A stretch of DNA of 64,000 bases from Robertmurraya siralis (GTDB taxonomy: Bacteria > Bacillota > Bacilli > Bacillales > Cytobacillaceae), in assembly GCF_005502275.1 (NCBI RefSeq), contig NZ_SWLZ01000022.1, positions 1-64,000 of the forward strand, written 5' to 3'. The stretch's first letter is position 1; each line of letters opens with the position of its first letter. Below, in pieces: positions 1-9,864 of this stretch. The position numbers and the translations under genes were made by a program. The notes under the pieces were generated by a model. It was not told the DNA's origin and searched no databases. It saw nothing but the letters and a program-made list of their open reading frames with translations.

Positions 1-298
1 CTTGTGTTGTCCGCATAAAGTGTTCATGAGGACAAATAGCGCCAAAAAAGAGCTTGTGTTGTCCGCATAAAGGGTTCATGAGGACAAATAGCGCCAAAAA
101 AAAGCTTGTGTTGTCCGCATAAAGGGTTCATGAGGACAAATAGCGCCAAAAAAAAGCTTGTGTTGTCCGCATAAAGGGTTCATGAGGACAAATAGCGCCA
201 AAAAAAAGCTCGCCATGTCCTCATAAAGGGCTCATGAGGACAAAGACTGCCAAAAAAGAGCTTGCCTTGTCCTCATCAAAGGGCAAAAGAACAAATTC
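1..298. repeat. 52-bp hairpin tandem array, copy 1
   Basis: Units begin at 1, 53, 105, 157 and 209 (exact 52-bp period), with a worn sixth unit near 260. Each unit holds an imperfect inverted repeat, TGTCCGCAT...ATGAGGACA, with a 9-base loop, followed by an A-rich linker. The first four units are nearly identical and the last two are diverged. The array runs off the left edge. Related arrays lie at 38.4-38.8 kb and 54.6-55.1 kb, and a worn single core (TTCATAAAG..ACATGAGGA) is near 1510-1535. Function unknown. Confidence 0.9.
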
Positions 299-431
299 AA
301 CAGGCCTCAGAGCAAAGGAAATTCTCATAACAGGTCTGTCGAGGGCCACTATTCGAATGAAAGTAAAACTGGAACCCGTTGAACTTTAATTGTTTCGAAG
401 GTAATCCGTGTCTTGGCTTTTAAAGCAGCGT

Positions 432-1435
432 CTATTTGGTGCTAGCTTGTTTTTTATTTTTAGGATTTTCAAAAGTGACCATAAAGGTGGTGCCTTCATT
501 TAAGCGACTTTGAACTTGAATTTTCCCTTTGTGGTTTTGGATGATTTTGTAGCTAACCAAAAGGTCTAGGCCATTGCCATTTTTTTTCGTTGTGAAAACG
601 GGTTCTCACAATTTTTTGATCTGGTCCAAATCCATTCCGATTCCTTCATCCTTTACAATGAAGGCTATTTTTTCAGTGCTTTTTTTAAAGAAAATATAGA
701 TCGTTCCCCCAGTAGGAATTGCTTCAATCGAATTTTTGATTAAATTTAAAAATACCTGTTTCAGTTGCTTTTTTTCTCCAGAAATGTGCATACTTTCATG
801 AGAAGTCTCGAAATTAATAGCTACATTTTTTAAAGTTGCTTCTGGTTCAAGAAATTTAACGACACTGGTTAAAATCTCATTCAAATTACAGCTGCTGAAT
901 TGGAGTTGATGCGGTTTTGCAAAGACCATGAATTCATTGACGATAAAATTAATTCGATCCATTTCAACGAGGATTGTCTCCACATTATAAGAATCAATTT
1001 GCCTTTCATTTAATAGTTGTGTTGTACAAAGCCTCGAATCGTAGTTAACGGATTTCGTACCTCATGGGCAATTCCTGCAGCTAGTTCACCAATTATAGCG
1101 AGTTTCTCTGTTTTACGGAGCGTGTCTTCTGTGTTTCTTTTTTCTGTAATATCATACTGAATTGAAATATGCTTATAACGCTCACTATTAGCATCTACAA
1201 ACGGGATGATAGTTGTGCATAACCAGTATTTTGTTCCGTCTTTTGCTTGATTGAGAATTTCTCCTCTCCACACCTCGCCGCCTTGGATCGCTTCCCATAT
1301 GTCATCAAAAAAAGAAGGAGGATGATAGTTGGATGAATAGATATCATGCTTCTTGCCTTAATAGTTCATCTTGTGAATATTTATAAAGTTGGCAAAAATT
1401 ATCATTTAAACTTTTGAGGAGGTTACTACAAAGTT
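432..1435 (-). pseudogene. PAS-domain sensor histidine kinase, disrupted
   Basis: Remnant of a membrane or cytosolic sensor kinase of the Bacillus KinB/KinC/KinE style. Reading right to left on the minus strand: a PAS segment (1435-1140), the HisKA phosphoacceptor motif [15 protein letters not shown] (about 1065-1020), and a HATPase domain (N box NLIKNSIEA, G1 box DEGIGM) ending at the TAG at 432. Three lesions are visible. A one-base shift lies near 1355. A 5-base tandem duplication (ACAAC ACAAC, about 1015-1024) shifts frame just after the H box. A TGA at about 604-606 stands where family members have Gly of the F box (L-stop-EPVFTTK), after which the same frame continues 57 codons. The G2 box reads GNGLDL rather than GTGLGL. 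Upstream limit uncertain. No partner response regulator is adjacent. Confidence 0.85.
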
Positions 1436-1589
1436 TAAACTCTTTGGGAACCCCCTCTAACATTCTTATATGGAAACTTCCAACCTTTAAACTGAAATTG
1501 ACGAAAAGGTTCTTCATAAAGAGTACATGAGGATAATCTCGGGTGGAAATTGAGCAAGAAATAACAATCCTCTAGCTTAAAATATTTAA

Positions 1590-3886
1590 TTAATCTGCCC
1601 CTTTTAAAGAGGTCACCATGTCGATATCCTTCACCTTTCTACTCATTAACATATTGACGATAAAGGAGCACAGCAGTGTTAAACCGATGGCTGTTAAATA
1701 GCTAGTGAGCTTGATTTCAGGAAATAACATCAGCCCTTCATTCATATTTGCTTGATCTAACAAATGAATCGCTCCCCACCCCGCTGGTAGTGCAAGAATG
1801 ATGCCAATCGTAGTGAGGAAAAAGCTTTCTTGGAATAGCAGGTTGCGAATTTCATGGTGATTAAAGCCAAGTACCTTCAATGTAGCAAATTGTCTCGACA
1901 TTTCCGTCAAATTAATGGACCAAGACTATAAATAACAGCAATACCAAGGAAAATTGCTGCAATGGTAAGCCCTGCGGCAGAAGCAAAAACGCCTTCGTTT
2001 AATGTACGATTCGCTTCCTTCATATCTGCTTTGGCAACGATCTGAGTGACAGGATAGTGTTCCTTAGCGGATTGCAGCGCTGCTTGATCCCCTAACAATA
2101 ATACATTAGGGACAAAAATCTCCCCGTGCTGCTGCCATGCTGCTTCAGATACAAAAATCCGATTTGCAACCGGCGCTTGTATGGTCTGAGCTACAATCAT
2201 TTCTTTCCACTGGCCTCCATCAATTCGCAGTGAAACAGTACTTCCTGCCTTTACTCCTAACACATCCGCCATTTTTTGAGACAACACAACTCCAGTTTCA
2301 GGTACAGGCATTACATCTGGACTTGCGACATCGAGGTTAATGTAATCTCCACTTCCAATGATCGTAACCGGCAAATTGCGCTGTGCAGTTGTAGATTTAA
2401 CGACAACTCTTCTTTCCTGAATAGGCTGAATCCCTGCTTGATTCCAATTCATGCTTTGTGCTTGCTCAGCATTCAGTGCTAAGAGATCTGCCTTGTACTG
2501 GTACAAATATTGACGATCAAATTCTACCTCGATTGATTTATTGCTTGTATCGATATTGGCAAAGCCAAAAAGAATCAAAAAGGCACAACCAAATGAACCA
2601 AAAATCCCCATCGCCCCTCGGACTTTGCGAGAACGTAAATTCCGCAGCAGCCACAACCGCTGAAAAGAAAACTTAGCTTTAGAATGAAAAATAGACTCAA
2701 ATAGTGATTTTTTGGGTCTGGAAGGAGCCTCACCCTTCAACACTACAGCAGGTAATGCATTTAATTTGCCCCCACATGCAAATAACACAGCAAGTATACA
2801 GCAGCCACAGACCGCCGCAATAGACCACAATGTTTCAATTGGAAATGAGTCTGACCACTTCGGCAATATAAAGGATTGATGTAAGGTTCCCATAAAAATC
2901 GCAGGAATAACATAATACCCTGCAATTAAACCGATTACACCACCTGTAATACCTAGAAAAAGACCATATGACAAGTAATGCCATTTAATTTTTCGAATAT
3001 GGATACCAAGAGACATTAATGTTCCAATCTGAACTCTTTGATTCGTAATAAGCCGACTCATAGTACTAATGACAACAAGGATTGCTAGTAGGAAAAATAA
3101 CATCGGCGTCACATAACCGATCGTCTTAAACTGTCCAATTTGATTCGCTGCACCTGATGTACTTGTATGTTCCTCATGGGTGAGACTGTTCATATATTTT
3201 TGCCCTAAGACTTGCTCAACACTTGTTAATTGTGTTTGAATATTTTTCTCTGACTTCATTTTTATTAAAAGTTGGTTCATGCCAGAAAAGGAAAACGTAT
3301 GGTGTGCAGCAGTTTCCCCCATATAAGCGTACCCATACAAATCATGTCTTGTAGACAATGTTTCCGACGACACATCGATTAACTTCTCAGGACTTAACAC
3401 AAGCCCTTGAATTATGACAGGAACAGATTGTCCATTGCCTGTATGAATCCGAATTGTATCCCCAATACGAAATCCATTTGCTTTTGCAAACTCCTGATCT
3501 AGCCACAATCCTTCTTTCTCACTTTCAAAAGGCTCACCTGTAGCTAAATATGGCTTAGACAATACATTTTCATTTAGAACAAACAAATCCAGCACACGGT
3601 TATCCGAAAAAACCTTCATCACCGTTCTACCTTGCGCCGCTTCAATTCCAGGAAGCTTCCTTATTGCATCCACATCTTGGGGGGTAGCCCCCTCTACATT
3701 TACCCATACATCATTTATGTCAGCACTTTTGTAAAATTGATGTACGCTTTCTTCTAATCTGCTTCCCACCGTAATTGAACCTACAAAAGTAAATACACCA
3801 CAAGCAGCGATAATAATAATGGTCAAAAACTGTGCTTTTGCATGCTTAATATCCCGTAACATTTTTTTGAACAATATCATTACCAA
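1590..3886 (-). pseudogene. ABC transporter permease (FtsX/MacB type), frameshifted
   Basis: Large membrane permease of an ABC exporter of the MacB/LolC-FtsX class. The N-terminal 659 codons (3886-1907) have a first transmembrane helix, a long extracytoplasmic domain, three helices around residues 250-370, a linker, another helix and a second periplasmic-type domain. The remaining 106 codons (1910-1590) carry the last helices and begin MTEMSRQFATLKVLGF, the usual continuation after AVIYSLGPIN. The two parts are in different frames. Restoring one C to the CC at 1917-1918 (minus-strand CCC) joins them into about 765 codons, normal for the family. The gene overlaps the ATPase gene by 7 bases. 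The indel could be real decay or an assembly error in a short homopolymer. Confidence 0.85.
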
Positions 3887-4584
3887 GCTACCTCATTCAT
3901 TGGAAGTGGATTTTCATTGATTTGTATATCAATGACCTTACCATCCTTGAGACGAATGACCTTATTTGCCGTATCTGCAATCGCTGCATTATGTGTAACT
4001 ACGATAACAGTCTGATTATATTTTTTGCTAATATCCCATAGGACAGACATAATTAATGCACCAGTGTTGCTATCAAGCGCTCCTGTTGGTTCATCACATA
4101 GTAGCAGCTTCGGTTTTTTACATAGTGCTCTTGCAATAGAAACTCTCTGCTGCTCTCCGCCTGACAATTCAGCAGGGAAATGATGAAGACGCTTGGCAAG
4201 ACCAACGGCTTCGAGCATTTCTGTACTATCTAAACCATCTTTGCACAGCTTACGTGAAAGATCCACATTTTCCTTCGCTGTTAAATTAGGAATCAAATTA
4301 TAGAACTGGAATACAAAACCAATATCACTACGACGATAACGGCTTAATTCCTCAAGTGAATACTGCGCAATATTGTTACCTTCTATTAAAATGGTGCCTG
4401 AGGTTGCCTGATCCATGCCGCCCAACAAATTAAGCAAAGTGCTTTTCCCTGATCCGGAGGGGCCAAGTATAACCACAAACTCACCTTGTTCAATTTCAAA
4501 CTCCATGCTATTCACTGCAGCTACCTCATTTTCACCAACTTGGTAGGTTCGCAATAAATTATTGATTTGAATAAATGATTTCAT
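3880..4584 (-). CDS. ABC transporter ATP-binding protein (MacB/LolD family)
   Basis: 234-residue ATPase that would power the adjacent FtsX-type permease, exporting an unknown lipid, peptide or drug. Walker A GPSGSGKST is at residues 41-49, the Q-loop lies in FQFYNL, the signature is LSGGEQQRVSIARAL, Walker B is LLLCDEPTGALD and the switch histidine is in VVTHN. Length is normal for the family. It starts 32 bases after the TetR gene and its end overlaps the permease start, so tetR, ATPase and permease form one minus-strand operon, probably read from the promoter at 5345-5373 and repressed by the TetR product. Substrate cannot be read from the sequence. Confidence 0.95.
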   Translation of the reverse strand: MKSFIQINNLLRTYQVGENEVAAVNSMEFEIEQGEFVVILGPSGSGKSTLLNLLGGMDQATSGTILIEGNNIAQYSLEELSRYRRSDIGFVFQFYNLIPNLTAKENVDLSRKLCKDGLDSTEMLEAVGLAKRLHHFPAELSGGEQQRVSIARALCKKPKLLLCDEPTGALDSNTGALIMSVLWDISKKYNQTVIVVTHNAAIADTANKVIRLKDGKVIDIQINENPLPMNEVAW

Positions 4585-4616
4585 AAAATGACTCCAGTCT
4601 CTTTATAGTTTAGTTA

Positions 4617-5294
4617 TCATGGCGAAATTGTCGCCCCCTCTCCCAGCAAATAGAGAAGGCTATGTGCTAATGCTGAAGTAAGTGCCATTTCATTTAAGGA
4701 AATTTTGGCGCCATCATCCGGTAGAGCATAGCATTTAGCAAGAACTAGATCACGCACCATGCCATCATAGGACACGACCGCAAAAGAAAATATGTCCTCG
4801 AGTGGCATGATCGGTTGCAAAACTCCCTTTTCTACCTTCTCCTGAAGGTAATGCATCGTTACCTGCATTAGCTTGTCAAACTCAGTGACCTCTGTGATAT
4901 TTCCTTTTTTCTCCTCATATAACTTGGGATTAGTTAAAAATTTGGTGTTCATTTCGTACGTGAATTTGCCCTCCGCAGGTATGGAATCGATTAAATGCTG
5001 TCCTAAAACATGAAATATGCTAAGCAACACATCACGTACGCTTAGATCCTCCGCAAATAATGGTTCACATTTCTCCCATAGTCGATACTCACTCTGATTA
5101 CGATTAGACAAGCTAATAAAAATATCATCAATATCACGAAAATAACGATACACACTACCTATACTTAGATTGGTCTGACGAATAATATCACGCATAGTAA
5201 CTTCATAAGCTGGTTTCGTTTTACAAACTTCTAGGGCTGCATCTAAAATAACATTGCGCATTTTATCTTCATAATCTTTAGGAACTTTGGGCAT
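4617..5294 (-). CDS. TetR/AcrR family transcriptional regulator
   Basis: Predicted DNA-binding repressor of about 225 residues. The N-terminal helix-turn-helix is clear (ILDAALEVC..., then TMRDIIRQTNLSIGSVYRYF), followed by an all-helical ligand domain without recognised specificity. The start at 5294 (MPKVPKDYEDKM) is chosen because GGAGG lies 9 bases upstream; an in-frame start at 5339 would fall inside the operator palindrome. It is first in an operon with an ABC ATPase and permease, a common arrangement in which TetR senses the exported compound. A near-perfect 40-bp palindrome over the promoter suggests autorepression. Confidence 0.92.
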   Translation of the reverse strand: MPKVPKDYEDKMRNVILDAALEVCKTKPAYEVTMRDIIRQTNLSIGSVYRYFRDIDDIFISLSNRNQSEYRLWEKCEPLFAEDLSVRDVLLSIFHVLGQHLIDSIPAEGKFTYEMNTKFLTNPKLYEEKKGNITEVTEFDKLMQVTMHYLQEKVEKGVLQPIMPLEDIFSFAVVSYDGMVRDLVLAKCYALPDDGAKISLNEMALTSALAHSLLYLLGEGATISP

Positions 5295-5311
5295 ACTGCT
5301 CTCCTTCCTCC

Positions 5312-5351
5312 GTATATTTAAAAATGACACACCTGTCATTTTTAAATATAC
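5312..5351. promoter_or_regulatory. TetR operator palindrome
   Basis: A 40-bp inverted repeat with two perfectly complementary 18-base arms (GTATATTTAAAAATGACA and its complement) around a 4-base centre CACC. It lies 18 bases upstream of the TetR start and covers the -10 region of the operon promoter. By analogy with TetR-family operons it is the likely autoregulatory site (inference). Confidence 0.85.
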
Positions 5352-5373
5352 AAAGCTAATTTTTATTTGTCAA
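5345..5373 (-). promoter_or_regulatory. Sigma-A promoter of tetR-ABC operon
   Basis: On the minus strand, TTGACA (5373-5368) and TATATT (5350-5345) are separated by exactly 17 bases. The -10 hexamer sits inside the left arm of the operator palindrome, so bound repressor would block RNA polymerase. Confidence 0.8.
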
Positions 5374-5399
5374 TAATATAAGACAGTATAATGTTAATA

Positions 5400-5790
5400 T
5401 ATTTGTTGGTCAGGAGGGTATAGAAAATTAATCCACATTCAACATCTGTATATTCAAAACTATAGTGACATCAAAGACTTGCATTTTTAAAATTAATATT
5501 GAACTACTGGAGAACGTTCTTACACTTACTAAAGTTTTACGTTATGCACTAATATTCAGTATTCGGGGATGGAATTAGAAGGGTGTTAACGGTTGCCAAT
5601 GAATTCATTTAATCGAAGATGGTGTATTGCGTATAGATGAAATTGAAACAGCGATTCACGCTCAATTGTTTAATACATATCTCATCATGAGCAAGAGCGA
5701 ACTCTGTCTTTTTATTTTTTTGTAAAGGAAATTACTTAAAATGCTCATTGTGAGTAATATGCAAAGCATTGTCCAAAAGTGATGTTGGCA
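5400..5790. other. Intergenic stretch with unassigned gene debris
   Basis: No intact gene. A short plus-strand run around 5608-5680 reads HLIEDGVLRIDEIETAIHA, which has the look of a conserved enzyme fragment (perhaps a PLP-type aldolase), but it is too short to assign and is bounded by stops. Confidence 0.3.
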
Positions 5791-5799
5791 AAATTTTAT

Positions 5800-6605
5800 G
5801 AATAAATAGGATGAGGGCTTTGAACTTCCTGTTCAATTAAATGAAGAAGTAATGCTCGTGACAAAACAAGGGGATCCATTCATTATCCATACAAATTTAG
5901 GCCAATATGTTGCTAAAAATATCATTATTGCAACAGATCCTTTTCAAATTCCTCATATTCCAGTTATTGCGAAAGAACTTTCTAACAACGTAATCCAGCT
6001 TCATTCTTCACAATATAAAAACACCCGTCAATTAGTAGATGGGAATGTGTTGGTCGTTGGTGGGGGAAATAGCGGAGCGCAAATTGCTACTGAACTTTCT
6101 GGTGAGAGGGAAACTTATATTGCTGTCAGCAAAAAGCTGAATTATTTTCCATTGCTCTTATGTCAACGAAGTATTTTTTGGTGGTTGATAAATTAGGAAA
6201 TTTAAATGCTGGCAGCGATTCCTTTCTCGTAGCTCATTCAGTGCAAAGGCGATCCGGTATTCGGTTTTGATTTAAAAAAGAAAGTTAAGAACAAGAGGGT
6301 AAAAGTAAAGGAGAAAGTGATTGAGGTAGAAGGAAATCAGGTGACTTTTGTTGACGGAACAACACTTGAAGTAAGAAATATATTTTGGGTAACAGGCTTT
6401 AAAATAGAGTATCCATGGTTACATATTAATGGTGTACTAGCTCCAGAGGGAAAAGTACCCATCGTAACGGAGTATCAAATATAGAAGGACTGTATTTTAT
6501 TGGTTTACCGTGGCAATCAAAACGTGGTTCTGCTTTATTGCAGGGGGTAGGTGATGATGCAAAATATATTGTTGGAAAAATAATTTCAGTTCACTTGCCA
6601 AGGAG
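5800..6605 (+). pseudogene. FAD/NAD(P)-dependent monooxygenase-like flavoprotein, degraded
   Basis: Remnant of a CzcO/flavin-containing-monooxygenase-like oxidoreductase. The best segment (5852-6196) contains the NAD(P)-binding motif VVGGGNSGAQIA and the typical run QLHSSQYKN, then stops after FWWLIN. Continuing in other frames gives DKLGNLNAGSDSFLVAHS, then GDPVFGFDLKKKVK and VTFVDGTTLEVRNIFWVTGF, then IEGLYFIGLPWQ and GSALLQGVGDDAKYIVGK, all in the expected family order. At least three frameshifts separate them (near 6183, 6245 and 6470) and the N-terminal FAD-binding half is missing or unrecognisable. It is not expressed as a working enzyme. Confidence 0.85.
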
Positions 6606-6712
6606 GAGGGTAGTTATTTTTGTAAGGAGTTGAATTGGGTCGGGCAATATGTAATAATACGTTAAAGAACTGGATAAAAATAGGAAAACTTAGCCGTAGG
6701 GAGTGGAATGTT

Positions 6713-6886
6713 ATGGGCAATGCGATACTTATTATTATCATCACTTTAACGATACATTCATTCATCCTCTATTTTGTCATAAAAAATGCTATGAATAATT
6801 CTGAATTAAATAATAGAATCACAAACTTAGAAGCAACGCTTAATACGCTAATGGAAGAGATAAAGAAAAAAGAGCGTGATCAATAG
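6713..6886 (+). CDS. Small membrane protein with coiled coil
   Basis: 57-residue protein of unknown function. One hydrophobic helix (residues 3-22) is followed by a charged segment with heptad-like hydrophobics (NNRITNLEATLNTLMEEIKKKE), suggesting a membrane-anchored coiled coil. The start at 6713 is preferred over an in-frame codon at 6635 because AGGGAG stands about 8 bases upstream and the helix then begins directly at the N-terminus. It stands alone between the flavoprotein remnant and plsC. Confidence 0.6.
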   Translation: MGNAILIIIITLTIHSFILYFVIKNAMNNSELNNRITNLEATLNTLMEEIKKKERDQ

Positions 6887-7053
6887 AAGTTTCATAAAAC
6901 AACAATTGCAGGTATGGCAATAGTACGGAAATCATTTTGTAAACAAGAAAAGCAGTGTACTTAAAAATTAGTATCAGATATTAACAGTAAGTGATAAAAT
7001 AATAGTGTTGGATTAGCTTTTTCATAACATGAACAACGAAAGAGAGTGATCGA

Positions 7054-7647
7054 ATGTATTATTTTGTTGCGAATATTATAAAATTCTTTTTGTGTTTGCG
7101 AGGGAAAATAGCGGTTTACAATAAGCAATATTTGCCTAAACAAGGTCCTTATGTGATTGCGTGTACACATACTGGATGGGTCGACATCTTTTATCTTGGA
7201 ATCGCCCTTTTGCCCTCAAAAATTCATTATATGGCAAAAAAACAACTTTTTGAGAAAAGAATGCTGGGGTGGCTCCTTAAGAAGTTAAATGCTTTTCCGG
7301 TTGATAGAGATAACCCTGGGCCAAGTGTATTGAAAGTTCCGAAACGACTGTTATCAAACGGAGAAATTGTCGGAATTTTTCCAAGCGGAACAAGGACGAA
7401 TGAGCAAATTGCTTTAAAACAAGGGGCAATCACAATTGCTCAGCGCTCAGAGGTGCCGATCATTCCAGTAGTTTATAATGGTCCAAATAATTTTAAGGAA
7501 CTTTTTACTCGGAGAAAAGCGCATCTTATATTTGGGGAACCTATTTATCTCACCTCAAAGGAGAAAGATTCAAGAACTTATTATACGGGGGTTTTAGAAC
7601 AGAAGCTTGCGGAGTTGGAATCGCAATTATTGACTAGACTTAAGTAA
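7054..7647 (+). CDS. plsC: 1-acyl-sn-glycerol-3-phosphate acyltransferase (PlsC family)
   Basis: 197-residue membrane-associated acyltransferase that would add the second acyl chain to lysophosphatidic acid, giving phosphatidic acid for phospholipid synthesis. The catalytic H-X4-D motif is HTGWVD at residues 39-44, and the glycerol-phosphate binding motif appears as FPSGTRT near residue 109, a variant of the usual FPEGTRS. The N-terminal hydrophobic stretch probably anchors it. Length fits the short Bacillus PlsC-like proteins. AGAGAGTGATCGA lies just upstream of the ATG. Because these genomes carry paralogues, it may be an accessory rather than the housekeeping enzyme. Confidence 0.9.
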   Translation: MYYFVANIIKFFLCLRGKIAVYNKQYLPKQGPYVIACTHTGWVDIFYLGIALLPSKIHYMAKKQLFEKRMLGWLLKKLNAFPVDRDNPGPSVLKVPKRLLSNGEIVGIFPSGTRTNEQIALKQGAITIAQRSEVPIIPVVYNGPNNFKELFTRRKAHLIFGEPIYLTSKEKDSRTYYTGVLEQKLAELESQLLTRLK

Positions 7648-7655
7648 GTTTAGCA

Positions 7656-7859
7656 ATGTGTTTATTTTTATATTTGCAAAAAGCGAAGGGGAGTAAGTAT
7701 TTTTTGATTCCAATCGAATTAATTGTTCAAAAACTAAAACATTTAGTAGATGATGATTGTCATGGTCAGAGAAAATTTATCCATGCTGATATTGAACTGT
7801 TAAGTAAGGCACTGTTTCTTAGTGATTTACCCGACGATATAATGAACTCTTATAAATGA
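7656..7859 (+). CDS. Hypothetical short reading frame
   Basis: 67 codons directly after plsC, ending just before a hairpin terminator. No recognisable domain; the composition is plausible for protein but there is no clear ribosome-binding site. It may be untranslated tail of the plsC transcript. Confidence 0.25.
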   Translation: MCLFLYLQKAKGSKYFLIPIELIVQKLKHLVDDDCHGQRKFIHADIELLSKALFLSDLPDDIMNSYK

Positions 7860-7872
7860 ACGGAATAATTGG

Positions 7873-7901
7873 GTCCACCAGGGTATTGGCGGACTCTTTT
7901 A
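7873..7901 (+). terminator. Rho-independent terminator after plsC
   Basis: Hairpin GTCCACCA / TGGCGGAC (8-base arms, one mismatch, 6-base loop) followed by TCTTTT. Confidence 0.65.
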
Positions 7902-8253
7902 GTTCATTTATTCATTTTGCGCAGGGCTGTACTTGGCGATAAGTGAAGTGGTGGAGATGTGGCCATGAGTGGTTTATGAAAAGATACGCGATGGGAACCA
8001 GACTCAAACTGCTTGTTCGAATTTTAATAGTTTCGAAGATTGTCCTATGCTCTTGCTCCTTCTCAAGAACAATAAACGATATATGATTGATAGTTTAATC
8101 GGTAAGGAGTTATATTAGGAGAACTGATTTTGGTGAACAGAAAGATAAAGCGGTTGGCAATAGAACAGTCAAATCCTATTTACAGGTGGAGAAATAATGG
8201 GAAAAATATGAAACATATAAAACGATCTCTCGTCTAATAGAAGAGGTGATCGT
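7902..8253. other. Intergenic region upstream of amj
   Basis: No gene recognised. The last 32 bases (8222-8253) can fold as ACGATC...GATCGT, enclosing the AGAGGTG ribosome site of amj, so translation could be structure-sensitive (inference). Confidence 0.4.
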
Positions 8254-9035
8254 ATGCTGTTCAGTCTAATGGGACTGACCTTCGTTATTCATTTAATTGA
8301 CACCCTAGCCTACTCTGTTCGTTTAAATTCAGTGAAAAGTGGGAAATATGCATTATCCTTATCACTATTTAACATATTTGTATTGGTGTCAAGGACAGCA
8401 AATATGTTTCAAGCTCCTTTAATCGGACTGCTTATCGGCATGAGTATGCTAATCAAATGGATCCTATTAAAGAGATTAGGTTCGTTTTAGCGTCTGCAAC
8501 GATGGGCACTTTAGTAGGTGTTGGTCTGATCCCAACTTTTCTAAAGCTGTTTTCAAAAGCAGTAGATAGACTTGAGGTTAAAGGTTCAGTTCCTTCAATT
8601 GTCGTTGAAGCACTAAGTGTTTCAAATATAAAGCGGATAGTAAAAAATACAACGAGACCGAAGAAAAGAATGATTAACAGCTTGCGATATCGAGAAATTC
8701 CCAAGCGATTTTTACTTTTAAATACTTTCATTACAGCGGTTTATACGATAGGAGTTATTTCAGCCTATTATGCAGCCTTCTTTGTAGGAGAAGACTATCG
8801 TTTGTCTGCCTCTGCCTCATCCGGAATGATTAACGGTATCGCTACGATTCTGCTTACTTTACTAGTAGATCCACAGGCAGCGATTATTACCGATCAGGCA
8901 TTGAGGAAAAAGCGTCCCTATGGGGATGTCAAAGCGCTTGTCGTTTTATTAATTGCTACAAAGTTTCTGGGAACCATTTTAGGACAAGTATTAATTTATC
9001 CCGCTGCAATGATTATAGCTAGTTTTTACCATTAA
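8254..9035 (+). pseudogene. amj: Lipid II flippase Amj, frameshifted
   Basis: Amj (YdaH of B. subtilis) is a polytopic membrane protein that can replace MurJ in flipping lipid II for peptidoglycan synthesis. Here the first 65 or so codons (TFVIHLIDTLAYSVRLNSVKSGKYALSLSLFNIFVLVSRTANM..., split by frame after GLLIGM) and the following frame (YANQMDPIKEIRFVLASATMGTLVG...) together make a normal 260-residue Amj with about six membrane helices. Adding one base near 8442 (ATGAGTAT to ATGGAGTAT) restores continuity. AGAGGTG precedes the ATG. Sequencing error or real loss cannot be told apart here; a functional murJ elsewhere would tolerate loss. Confidence 0.85.
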
Positions 9036-9074
9036 GCGGTCGCCACAAGTTTGCTGGAAGAAAGGATTGAATTT

Positions 9075-9443
9075 ATGGATGGTACAAGTTTGATGATGAT
9101 GGCTTTTGTATGGGGAAGCTTGTTAGTATATTTCCTGATTCCCTTTGAAGCAAAGCGAAGAACATATTCAGATGTTAAAGAGAGTTTTGCCACTTGCTTA
9201 AAGCAGAGTTTTGTTGAGATTACATTTCACAAAAAAGCACTTTTTGCCTTTTTTTTAATAGCGATTACCGTCTTCGTTACTTCGTGGTCACAAAGCCAAG
9301 ATCAGTTGTACAATGATTTACACGGAATAAGCCCTCAAACAAAATCCATTAACTATACTTTGGGAACTATTTTATACGCAGCGTGTATATATTTATTCAT
9401 AATAGCTAGAAGGGCGCTAAAACATTTTAGAAGCACTGATTAA
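9075..9443 (+). CDS. Hypothetical membrane protein
   Basis: About 122 residues with three likely transmembrane helices (near residues 5-22, 52-68 and 95-112) separated by a charged loop. No family recognised. Start taken at the ATG 9075, preceded by GGAAGAAAGG; an upstream TTG at 9051 is also in frame. It follows amj by about 40 bases and may be cotranscribed with it. Confidence 0.65.
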   Translation: MDGTSLMMMAFVWGSLLVYFLIPFEAKRRTYSDVKESFATCLKQSFVEITFHKKALFAFFLIAITVFVTSWSQSQDQLYNDLHGISPQTKSINYTLGTILYAACIYLFIIARRALKHFRSTD

Positions 9444-9506
9444 CAAAGTTAGAGTGAAAACGATACTTCAATCGAACGTCTTAGGATAATGCAGATTAGG
9501 AGCGAT

Positions 9507-9562
9507 CGATGTTGATTTTTGGCTCATTTCGTGTGAAACTTTGATTTCATACGAAATGAGCC
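9507..9562. repeat. Dispersed hairpin repeat, copy A
   Basis: GGCTCATTTCGTGTGAAA pairs with TTTCATACGAAATGAGCC across a 6-base loop (9521-9562), preceded by TGTTGATTTTT. Related copies are near 15556, 17828, 23490, 29150 and 63343. Looks like a small palindromic intergenic element. Confidence 0.75.
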
Positions 9563-9864
9563 TACCATAGCCTCGGCAGAAAAGCTTAACTATACTTGCT
9601 TGCAAACGGGATTAAATGCAGTGTCATTAACACAATGAGCCCAATGCCGGCCCCTAATTTTCCTAAAAATATAGTCTCGATGAACGTGGATGGAACAGAA
9701 AGAATGGAAGGTGAATGCAGATTTTAACATGGAAAACACGGGAAATCGCCGAAAAAGCATGTTGAAAATGAGATTTTACTTTCCCCTTAAAGTAATAACA
9801 ATATTAGTATAAAATTTAGCATGGCGAAACAAACTAAAATTAAAAACAATAAAAGGAGTTCGCC
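9563..9864. other. Intergenic region with possible membrane-protein remnant
   Basis: On the minus strand, about 9725-9590 reads openly and ends FLGKLGAGIGLIVLMTLHLIP..., resembling the C-terminal helix of a transporter, with no start. Nothing else is recognised apart from TAGTATAAAATTTAG near 9808, a possible -10 region for the next gene. Confidence 0.3.

Noticed and set aside
1-298. CRISPR array
   Set aside because: The 52-bp units are nearly identical throughout with no unique spacers, and no cas genes are in the window; same for the arrays at 38.4 and 54.6 kb.
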